This document shows positions 14,501 through 26,500 of a DNA stretch of 45,161 nt, one piece after another. The notes under the pieces were generated by a model. It saw only the letters and a program-made list of their open reading frames with translations. It was not told where the DNA came from and did no database searches. Source of the stretch: Hemicentrotus pulcherrimus. Its lineage: Eukaryota; Echinodermata; Echinoidea; Camarodonta; Strongylocentrotidae. Numbering within the stretch: the first letter of the stretch is position 1; each line of letters starts with the position of its first letter. The position numbers and the translations under genes were made by a program. The stretch covers positions 162,546-207,706 of the forward strand of contig BEXV01000440.1 of the NCBI GenBank assembly GCA_003118195.1. The letters are read 5' to 3'.

Positions 14501-17500
14501 ATTCTCAGGATACCATGGAAACTCATAGTTTATGCCTCCGGGTAATCCATCGCAACCACCTCCCCCAGGGAACATGAATTATGCGCCACAATCCTTACCA
14601 TAAACCCCTCAACATTCCACATTGCCACCTGCACCTATGGTGGCGCAAAGTACCGGAGGAACCGGCTTCCAGCCTTCGGTGTCATTTGCACCTTTAGACC
14701 AGAGCCACCATGTTCAGGCACCGCCCATGCAACCACCCATACATGGCACTGTACCCTTGCAGCCTACTTCGATACCAGCCAGACTCTCAGGAGTACCGCC
14801 TCAAAGCAGTGCTGTACCTATGGGAGGTGTCACTAATGGGCAGGCAATGTTCCAACCACAACTTCAACATGTACCTGCTACTCAGGGAGTACATTTAGGC
14901 AGGGAGCAGGACATTACCATTAGTGAGAGTAGGAGGGGCAAGTTGAGGCAGGTGAACGGACAGATCGAAGGACTATTCTGCAATGTACCGGAGCACCATG
15001 ACTTAGTAAGAAACAAAATGAGGGTACATAACTTAGTTTCCAATTAGAGATTTCATTAACGCCAATCTGAAGAACTTTCCTGTGGCTATTTCCAGTATTC
15101 GCTTTCAATGTTTCCAGATTTTTCCTCAACCTCCAGTAATCTACTCTGTAATTTAGTCTCTTGTTTTTTGTTTGTAGTATTTCCAGTATTTCAGATAATG
15201 AGCTATAGTCATTGTACATGTAGTTATAAGGATATTTATGATTTTAACTACCATTTGGGACATTATGTTTCTGTGTCTCCTTTTTTTTTNNNNNNNNNNN
15301 NNNNNNNNNNNNNNNNNNNNNNNNNNNNNNNNNNNNNNNNNNNNNNNNNNNNNNNNNNNNNNNNNNNNNNNNNNNNNNNNNNNNNNNNNNNNNNNNNNNN
15401 NNNNNNNNNNNNNNNNNNNNNNNNNNNNNNNNNNNNNNNNNNNNNNNNNNNNNNNNNNNNNNNNNNNNNNNNNNNNNNNNNNNNNNNNNNNNNNNNNNNN
15501 NNNNNNNNNNNNNNNNNNNNNNNNNNNNNNNNNNNNNNNNNNNNNNNNNNNNNNNNNNNNNNNNNNNNNNNNNNNNNNNNNNNNNNNNNNNNNNNNNNNN
15601 NNNNNNNNNNNNNNNNNNNNNNNNNNNNNNNNNNNNNNNNNNNNNNNNNNNNNNNNNNNNNNNNNNNNNNNNNNNNNNNNNNNNNNNNNNNNNNNNNNNN
15701 NNNNNNNNNNNNNNNNNNNNNNNNNNNNNNNNNNNNNNNNNNNNNNNNNNNNNNNNNNNNNNNNNNNNNNNNNNNNNNNNNNNNNNNNNNNNNNNNNNNN
15801 NNNNNNNNNNNNNNNNNNNNNNNNNNNNNNNNNNNNNNNNNNNNNNNNNNNNNNNNNNNNNNNNNNNNNNNNNNNNNNNNNNNNNNNNNNNNNNNNNNNN
15901 NNNNNNNNNNNNNNNNNNNNNNNNNNNNNNNNNNNNNNNNNNNNNNNNNNNNNNNNNNNNNNNNNNNNNNNNNNNNNNNNNNNNNNNNNNNNNNNNNNNN
16001 NNNNNNNNNNNNNNNNNNNNNNNNNNNNNNNNNNNNNNNNNNNNNNNNNNNNNNNNNNNNNNNNNNNNNNNNNNNNNNNNNNNNNNNNNNNNNNNNNNNN
16101 NNNNNNNNNNNNNNNNNNNNNNNNNNNNNNNNNNNNNNNNNNNNNNNNNNNNNNNNNNNNNNNNNNNNNNNNNNNNNNNNNNNNNNNNNNNNNNNNNNNN
16201 NNNNNNNNNNNNNNNNNNNNNNNNNTTTTAATATCATGTCAAAAATTGATGAGGGTGTTGCATGTCCATAGCTGGCGATCTTTTCTACTCTAAAGGAATT
16301 ATTCATATTCGAGGGCCTTCAAAATAATGAAAACTTTTGTTTAGAACATGTACATGTATGAAATGTATGTACGTGTATGTTATCGTGGAGCGTTTCCTTG
16401 TTTTCTGCTGTGGATTTTTTTCAGGTATGCATGTAATAATAATAATCTGTGATTATTTAACGCTTAATACAACAAAACTCTCAAAGGGCTTGACAGACAT
16501 AATATTACCCCGGTCATCGGATTCAGGATTGCCCACACAATTTATGCACATTCTCCATGCCCTGAGGAGCATTTTAGCCAAGTGCCACCTTGCAGATGTA
16601 GTCATGACATTTCTTCATTGTCTAACTTCGTCCCTCACAGTATCCATCCCTCTGTTTCCCACTTTACCTGCCCACCTTTGTTGTAACCATCGATTCCATA
16701 CCCTTCCTTCTTCTGCTATCTATCTTCAGGACAAGCGCGAAGAGCTGGATGCCCTGGACCTGGCAGTGTCCAGGCAACAGGGTGCCCTGAACAGATTGAG
16801 AGAAGATGATGAAGACCTGAGATACCAGACGGAGGCCAAGCTGAGAGAACTGAAGGACTTAGACAGGAATGTAGCTGAAAGAAGGTCTAGAAGGTATTTA
16901 ATTCACAGTCTCTTAAGGCTTCACAAAGGATAGATACAGTCAAACCTGCCTTACTGGCCACCTCTCTATAAAGACCAACTCTCTGTAGTGACCATATCTC
17001 TTGTCTCCCTCGAGGAAGAAATGTATGTTATAGAACCTGTCTAGAAAAGCCACCTGTCTACCTTCGCCACTCTTTCTGTTTCCCTTAGGTGACTCTGATA
17101 GACAGGTTCGACTATAGAGTGGTGAAGTTTGACGTCATCAAAAATCTATTTTTATTAAAAAAAAATCTTCTTCATTTTCCGAAAGAGCATTAAAAATAAT
17201 GTCCAAATTTTGAAAAGCAATTGAATATGTTAAGTATTGGCTGAGATATGACCATCTGAATAAATATATTTCCTATACAAATTCAGTGTTATATTGCTCT
17301 GGTTCATAACATTACGAATCAGAGCAAAATAACACTGTGCTCCTATAGGAATTGTTTTTATTCAGAGTTGCCACTATGACACATTTCACTTTATGTTGTC
17401 TTCTAGAAAAGCTACAGTTATAGTTTTTACCTGGGTATGAAGTATATGTGTGTAACATGGATTCCCAAAACATTTCAGATTTCTTATACTGTGTAAGATA

Positions 17501-20500
17501 TTGGATTTGTGGATAAAGTCTCCCGTCAATGACATTTTCCTCCAGGGATTTCTTGGAACGTCGTCGTCAGTTTGAACCAAGAGCTGAAGACTACGACGCG
17601 GTGGACGACCACCAACTCCTGCAGCAGAGTGCATTCCTTGAAGACGAGATCGAGTGCCTGGAGGACACCATAGCAAAGAGGAGAGCGGAGCTGAGGGAAG
17701 CTGATAAGTTACTGCTGCAGTGTCAGACTGACTTACATGAAGCTCAGAATAAGGTGAGTGTGTCTATCAATCTTTACACTTATAGTTTGGTTTTGTGAAG
17801 TTTGTATCAGTTATTTTTAAAGCTTCATCCCCAAAGTTCTAGGGCCTGTTTCATAAAACTTTTTTATCTATAGCAAATGCTTAATTTCTATGGTAAATTT
17901 GCTCTCAGCCAATCAGATGCCTTGATTTCAGTAGCTTATAACAATAGCTTGTAACTTGTTATTGATATCAAGTTTTATGAAACAGGGTCCTGTAGCTATT
18001 CCTTCCTCATTGAGCAGAGAGGATCAACTCAAGACAGGTATCCATTGAAATATAAACGGTTGCAGTGCTATCAAGTTTAAAAACATAAAACAACTATATT
18101 GTCAAATTCCATGAGACAAGTTTTAGATAATGTTTCATTTTTTCTATTGTTCTTAGTGATTAATATCATGTTCCATGATATCAAACTTTTCAAGTTTTTT
18201 TACCCTGTTTTCTTGGTCCAAAATCAAAAATATGAGACAAAATTTGAGCAGTTTGTGTGGATAGTTCTTATGTCCCTAATGATCTTCTATTTGTGAGCGT
18301 AACTGGTCGTCTTTGAGAGATAAAAGGAAGTCAGTAATATTTTAGTTAATCTCTCGGTTTTATTAGGCAAGTGAAACACTAAGACATTATGACAAGGCAA
18401 CTCACGACCTCGCCATGACCCGAGAGGAGAGCGAGGAGCTGGAGCGGAGGTCACACGAGGTGGCCGTGACCCTGGTCCAGGCCCAAGAACGACTCCTGGT
18501 CCTGGAGACAGAGGTGGAGGAGCTGGAGGAGAAGAGGAAGACTTGCGAGAGGGATGCGGGCGAGATGGAGACCCTGCTCAACAGCAGGGAGATGGAGATG
18601 AGAGCAGTGGAAGCCAAGAGAGACCAAAGTAGTAAAAGGTGACCACCTTTATAGAAAGACCACCTGTCTAAAAAGGCCACATTTTTATAGTTTATAAAGT
18701 CAAACCTGCTTTAGTGACCCCCTGTATAGAAACACCACCTGTCTAAAAAGGCCACATTTTTATAGTTTATAAAATCAAACCTGCTTTGACCACCTGTATA
18801 GAAAGACCACCTGTCTAAAAAAGGCCACATTTTTTATTTCCCTTGAATACACTTTGTCTTTGATACTTGTATGACAGAAACCTGTACACAAAGACCACCT
18901 GCCTTTTCAGATCACTTTTCTTCTCTCCCTTGAGTGGTCTTTCTAGACAGGTTTCACTGGATTGAAAATTGTATTGAAAATGTATGACTGATTAATGGTG
19001 TGATCGACATGCAAACTATTCTTTGACAAATAGATGAGGGGAAAATATTACCACATAGTGGTACAATGTATGTAGATTCTTGAGCACAAGAAGACACCAT
19101 AGTAGACTAGAGAAAGGTCATTAATGGAAGGAANACATTTTTATAGTTTATAAAGTCAAACCTGCTTTAGTGACCCCCTGTATAGAAACACCACCTGTCT
19201 AAAAAGGCCACATTTTTATAGTTTATAAAATCAAACCTGCTTTGACCACCTGTATAGAAAGACCACCTGTCTAAAAAAGGCCACATTTTTTATTTCCCTT
19301 GAATACACTTTGTCTTTGATACTTGTATGACAGAAACCTGTACACAAAGACCACCTGCCTTTTAAGATCACTTTTCTTCTCTCCCTTGAGTGGTCTTTCT
19401 AGACAGGTTTCACTGGATTGAAAATTGAATTGAAAATGTATGACTGATTAATGGTGTGATCGACATGCAAACTATTCTTTGACAAATAGATGAGGGGAAA
19501 ATATTACCACATAGTGGTACAATGTATGTAGATTCTTGAGCACAAGAAGACACCATAGTAGACTAGAGAAAGGTCATTAATGGAAGGAAGGATATATATT
19601 ATTAATGATGAATTTCATAAAAACATGATTAAGTTATCACGGGAAAAGTTTGGTAATAAGACTGATCAGATATGAGTGTCACTTGTGAGTTTTGGATAGT
19701 AATTTGTAAAAAAAAAGTATTTGATAAAGGAAGAAAACACTGGATGAGAGTTAAGATAATTTAATAAACATTACATGAATATTTCTCCTACCTACCGTAA
19801 TACATATTAAGTACTTTGACTTTGATGTATTGTTGGCTTCAGCCTAGATCGGCACCAGAATGAGCAACTAATAAAACCAGGTGTGTTACTAAATAATACT
19901 GATAGTATATGTACTTTAACAATCAGCATGGGAATTACAACATGTATGAAAGTAAGAAAGATAAGTGTCTATCCTGAGGTTGATGATTTTAATATTGTTG
20001 GTTTATGTAGGCTTGAGAGGCTGAAGTCAGAGGTGATTATGGCTGAGCAAAAACTGTCAGAGCTCCAGTCGTCGCTGAGAGATGGAGAAAGAGAACATTC
20101 TAACAGGCAGAGTGAGCTAGATAGACTACAGGATCAGGTATGATGTGTTGTAGTCTGTTACATGTCACTTTCTGTTGTAAGTATCACCCTTACATGAAGG
20201 TTAAATATTGCACATTTGAAGAAAAATCCCTGCTACCTTCTTCAATGTAATAGGAAAACAAAATAAATTGTTGATGCATAAATGTTAGCATTAATTGATT
20301 ACATGACTCACCATCATAACCATGTATGTTTCAATACATGTACATGTAGCCTGCATGGACAAATGTACATGTATGAAAAATGCAGTCTCCCATTGATTGA
20401 AAAGACACACAAGACATACCCATGCTACTATTGGCTGTATCAACGTCTTGCAGCCATTTTCAATTTTCACTTAAAAGCTTTAAAATTAACTGTCTGGCAA

Positions 20501-23500
20501 TCAGTCATCTATTAGCCCTCCATCAAAAGAAAACAAAATCAAAATGTCAAACTTTTCATTTTTTTTTACCACCCAGCTTGATGATCAGCAACGTGCCCTG
20601 GAGAAGGTTAACAGGGAAATAGGGGCCAAGCAGACTGACCTTCGAACTTTGACCTCTGAAACCGACAAGCACCGACAGCAGCTTGTTTCAGCACTGCAAG
20701 AAGGGGAGAGTGAGATATCTGCAACTCAACAAAAGATCAAAGTAAAGAGTACCTGCTATCGTAGAAATGCATTTTTAGGGCAGATATTTGTTGACTGGAC
20801 AGTATGTTTCTACATTTCTATTCAATGTAACTAGCATATCATCTCTTTGGTGCATATGAATGTTGTAAAGTGAAGCATTACCAGGTGTGGTGAAAAAGAT
20901 ATGTTAAAGATGAGTTGTTCATTGCAGGGTCAAGGAATATCCAACTGAATCTAATCCAGGTATTTATAAAGCGCCAATATCTAGTTGCCTAATCAAAGGC
21001 GCCGATGAGACTGAAAAACTACCCAAAATGTCTGTTCATGGTTCTAACTGGAAAAGGCCCAAAAGCAGTAACTAATTGTGAGGAATCTGAAATAGGTATG
21101 TCTTTAGTTGAGTTCTGAAAGTGGATAACAGGTGACAAGAGCAAAGGATTTGAGAAAGACCATTCACCAATCTCGATGCACATGCAGTAAACGATCGATC
21201 CCCTTAAAGACACAGTGCGTCTTCCATATTTTTCCTATTTTGACATGTCTAGAAATATAAATTGCCTATTGTTGTTATGATATAGACATCGACAAACATA
21301 TTGTATGTTTAGAGCCCAAGGGATGTAACCTAGTATTCTGCAACAAATAGTTAATAACCTTCTGGTTGTCACCAGACAATTTATAGCATGTAACTTGTCT
21401 TCAGAAACTTTGAAAGACTGTGCACCCATGCATTAAAAATTGTGTACTCTTCTACATGTAGGACACCAAAAACAGTCTGGAGCGGTTGAGACAGCAGCGG
21501 CAGGAGACTACCCAGGCTGTGGATCAACGGCGGGAGGAGCTCTCTCGTCTCCAGACGAGGGTCGCTGAGGCAGAGGGCGCCCATCACGATGTTCAGTCAG
21601 CCATCGAGAAGCAGCAGGCAGAGCTGAAGCACACCCTGGAGATGGTGCACATTGAGAAGACGGAGCTAGAAGCACTGAGGATGCAGCACGAAGCTAAGAT
21701 GGCGGAGCTGGAGAAGACGCAGCTTGCGGCTCTACAGGTCAGTGCAGTATCGGGATATCCCTAACTGTGATCCTTACCCGGACCCTAAGACTTTCCTGAA
21801 ATTAAATCAAGGCGTAATATGTAAATTTAGCCAAAACCTTGTACTGCATTCAACATTTACCCTAAATATGGAAGGAAAATATTAAGACTTCTCTACACCT
21901 GCTACGAGACCTATTGTTTTTTTTTTCTTCTGCTGCTGCTTTTGTTTTTCAACGTTAATTGATAATTGACATTAAATCAACAACTACACGAACAAGAATC
22001 AAAAGAACAACTCTCATGTCAGTCAGGTTCTAATTTTGTGTATATGGGAGGTCTGTATCAAAATTTATTGTACCTCACAAAGTATTCAACAAACTTATGC
22101 AATGCTTGAAACATTTTAAACTGGTACAGTGATATTAATTTTTACAAGGTCAGTACACGGAAGTATAATATTGGTGACTTTAAAGAGGTAGTCCACCGTG
22201 ACATTTGGTTTTAATAAAATCAGAAAAATGAAAGAAACAAAATAGTGAGTTTTAGCAATATCAATTAAGAATAGGAATTAACTTCTTTTTTTATATATGG
22301 AGTGGACTTCCCCTTTAACTTTTTTCCCCTAATGCATTTCAGGAGAAAGCATCCCTGGAGAAGCTCAAGGAGGACAGCCAGAGGAACCGGACCGGCGCAG
22401 AGCTGATGAGGGAGGAAACGAGACGAGCCAAGGAGGAGCGAGAACGCATCCTCTCCGAGAAGCGTTCCCTGGAGGAGAGCATTGAAGGTCTGGTGCAGGA
22501 GGAAAGTACTCTTAAGCAGGGATGCAACTCACTGGAAGTTAAACTCGGCCATCTCAAAATGTAAGTGGCTCAGACATTACTGCAAAGATGATTTGGTGAT
22601 CCACTTCAATATTTTGTGGGGGAAAAGTTTNCGTAGTCTCGTCATGCTACACCCCCTTTAACCTTTTCTTACTACTGCATTTCAGGAGAAAGCATCCCTG
22701 GAGAAGCTCAAGGAGGACAGTCAGAGGAACCGGACCAGCGCAGAGCTGATGAGGGAGGAAACGAGACGAGCAAAGGAGGAGCGGGAACGCATCCTTTCCG
22801 AGAAGCGTTCCCTGGAGGAGAGCATTGAAGGTCTGGTGCAGGAGGAGAGTGCTCTTAAGCAGGGATGCAACTCACTGGAAGTTAAACTCGGCCATCTCAA
22901 AACGTAAGTGGCTCAGACATTACTGCAAAGATGATTTGGTGATCCACTTCAATATTTTGTGGGGGAAAACTTTTGCGATTATGGACCATTCCCAAAGTTG
23001 TGAAAGTTTCATATAAGAGTTACGTATATCTCAATTAACTTCTCTGTGTGTTAGTTTATTACATGTACAACCTGTGTAAACACTTATTTATTGTTCTTTA
23101 TGTTCAAGAAAAGAAATTATGGAAATGGCTGAAAATAATGCCTCCCATCTCATTTTAGGTTTTGAGCTTGCAACAGCCTGTATGAACACATTTATTGCAA
23201 TTTCATGAAGGTGATAGTTTCAATAGGGCTTAAATACTAAAAATCTATACATCTACATTTACATTTAAATGCACCTATTTTGTCTGTATACTACAATTAG
23301 TACCTGAACTACAAGAATGTAATCATTAATAATAACGTGTTTACATTTTGGTTGTTAGGTTGACGAAATCGTTGCTTGTCTTCGTAGGCACTACTTTTTC
23401 TTAACAATTCCTCTGATAGATACAGTTAACAACTACATTATGCTTACCCTTATCAGGTTTTAAGTATGCAAAAAAAACTGATTTGTCCTCATTTGTGTTT

Positions 23501-26500
23501 CTTGAGAATGTCAAGTATTAACCCATAGCCTGCCATGAGGCTGCAAGCACGCTACCTATTGAGTGCCATGTGCGTGCAAGGGCGCTTTCGTAAGAGCAGT
23601 TATTGTTCATGCTCATTGGGCTGTGCTGTGTGTTTTGCACTCACCATTCATAGAACCTTCGCATTAATCAGATTATCTCCAAAACAACCTGGCACAGTGG
23701 GAATTAGCCCTGTGGCACGATAAGAGTTAAAGCTTTGCATCTAAAATTATTCAACAAAGGCCCTAATTCAACTAGTCCACCTTCCGTTCTTGACGTAAGA
23801 AAAACACAAAGGATTTCAAATTTAAAAGGGGCAAGAATAATTTAGGTGCTAACTGTATATGTTACGAGGCCGCCATCCATCTCCAGCCTAACCGCTCACG
23901 ATGGTGGTCTCCTGCGTTCCAAATTACCTCTCTAATTTATTGAAAATATTTCATATTTCTTATGTTATTGTATGCTTCGTACATGTTTATCGAATATTAT
24001 AATTGTACATGATTTTTCATTTAATTACTTTTGTAAAATTTGTATTCATTGTATTTGTTATTGTTAGAAATTTTGTACTTTGACTTTGAATTTGTATATT
24101 TTTTGAACGCAGAAATAAAATCAATCAGACAAACAAACAAACGATATGTTGTTCCAATGTTCCAGAACTCATGGGAGCACTCTAGAATCCTTGCATCTCA
24201 ACCAACACAAACTGGAAGGCATCCAGCAAGACCTAGTTGCCATGGAAACAGACCTGGAGGACACCAAGAGAAGAAAGTCTGAAGCAATGAGGGAGCTACA
24301 AAACCTTAAACAGCACGTCAAAGGTTAGTATCTATTTCTTATGAAAGGATTGTATTTTCATACATGTACATTGAAATCTGTATGCTGTATTTTCACAAGA
24401 ATATTACAACTCTCTCAATGTTGTGTTTCTATCACATGCATGTATTTGTCAGATTGTTGTTTTTGTAGCTATTGTTCAAGCTTTGCTAGATGTTTTGATG
24501 TAATCTTTTATGTTACATGTACATAATGTATATTTCAACAAAGAAATGATTTCAACAAGTATATTTTAAAATAAGCATGTGTGATGTGATATTCAGGAAT
24601 AATGAAATACTTTCCTGTTATTAAAATGTATATGTAAAATGTGCTTAAAATATTGCAACTCATGCAGATGTTGCTTGTTGAGCTCTTGGTTTCATCTTCT
24701 TCATTTTCCTTTTTTGTTGTCATATCAGAGGCCAAGTCTAACCTGAAGCATACAAATTCAGACCTACAAGGGGCAGGCAGTCAGCAGGGACGATTACAAG
24801 AGGTACATGTATGTTCCTTTACATTATTGTGGGTTGGTCTAGTGGTAATGTCTGTGGTATGGTCAGCTCTCAAACAAACTGACTCGGCCATTTCAAGACT
24901 GAGTCACGTCTTTCAAATGGTGATGTTAAAGGTCTATCCCAAGATGATAATAATCATATCTGATTGATAAACGTCTATAAAAACCCAAATTACACTTTAT
25001 TCATGATAAAATTACCCCATGTAGAGTCACAGAGAATTTGGAGTATGGCTCTCTGAAAATGGATAAAGAGAAGTACATATAGAACAAGACCTGGGCCCGT
25101 TGTATCAAACATACATGTACCACTGATGGTAACTTTGCCAGCTGCCTTGGCAACATCACTCAACAGACAATCAAAAGAAAGTTTCCACAGAAGTTCCCAT
25201 CAATGGTATTGAAGTTTTATGCACCGGGGCCCAGGTCCAAGGGATTCATCAATTGAAACATTTTAAAAAGTGACATTACCACATGATTCAATTATCTAAC
25301 AATATGCTTGTTCTTATAAAGGGATGTTATAAAAATTACTTGAACTTTATCAGATACTTATATCAGCACTGCAAAGTGGACATGTGATGATATCAAACAT
25401 TCAGACAAAGGAAAATTTAGCCTATTTCATCTTTGAATGTATTTATATGTATTTAGAACTCACCCTTTTATTCAAATGTCATCTTTGAACACTAAGCCTG
25501 AGATAACAGGTGTTGTAATGTATTGACACTGTGTCTTCTACCAAAATCAAAGTATATACATTGTACAACAAGCTTAATGTAATTTTCATATACCAGGAGA
25601 TACAGAAACTTGTGAAGCAGAAGGTGCAGCTCTCTTCCCAATTAGACCAGCTCTCTGAGGTCCTGGACCAGCATCGTCGAACCCTGGAACAGTGTGAACA
25701 GCAGGAGAGAACCAAACAGGAAGCCCTGAGTATGATGGGAAGGGAGCTGGAGGAGAAGAGAAGAGAGTTTGAGGGACGTCAGAGAGATCTGGAGAAGGTG
25801 GCCGAGAGGGTCGCACTGGAGGAGGACCGACTTTCAAAGGTGACATGATTTTTTAAAAATTGAATTATGATATGATATATAAAGTCCAACCTTTATATAA
25901 CAGCCATCCAAAATATATATATACTACAAAAGAGGCCTTCGAGACCAGGGCCCCATCTTATAAAGAGTTGATATCAATCGCAAGATATTTGCTATTGATA
26001 TCAATTGCAACTATGTACATAAAGAGAAAGAAGACTGAAAAGTTGTGATTGATTGGAGGACTTGCGATTGAATGGATCAATAGCAACTCTTTATAAGATG
26101 GGGCCACATTATTCTGCACATATTCCTTCCCAGACCTGAGTTTAGTAGCCTTTTAATACAGACAGTTGAGTAGTTGAATGTATGAATAATGTTAGTTAAC
26201 AAATTATGGATGTTTTATGCTTTTAAGAAAAAAGACCCAATTCGCTACTAGTCTGTGGTAGACATGTGATTGGTATGACATTAATATGATTAACAGCTGA
26301 TTGGGCATTGGGCATCACAACACCCAATAATTTTTACTAAACCACCATTCACTTAACCATCCAAGACCTCAATAAAAAAAGAATCTAGATTGTTATAATG
26401 TTTATTGTTACCTAATAATATTGTAAGTTTCCCTAATCTAGTGTTAGTCAGGTCCTAGTGTGTGTTTTTTGCTTTTAAGTTTTAATCTGAAAATCTGAAG

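Noticed and set aside
15108..16306. Very long open frames across the N gap
   Set aside because: They consist of undetermined bases; only the short flanks are real sequence, and these do not look coding.
22343..22903. Mutually exclusive alternative exons
   Set aside because: The near-identical sequence, shared intron flanks and the lone N between them fit unmerged alleles better. Kept as the alternative explanation in the finding.
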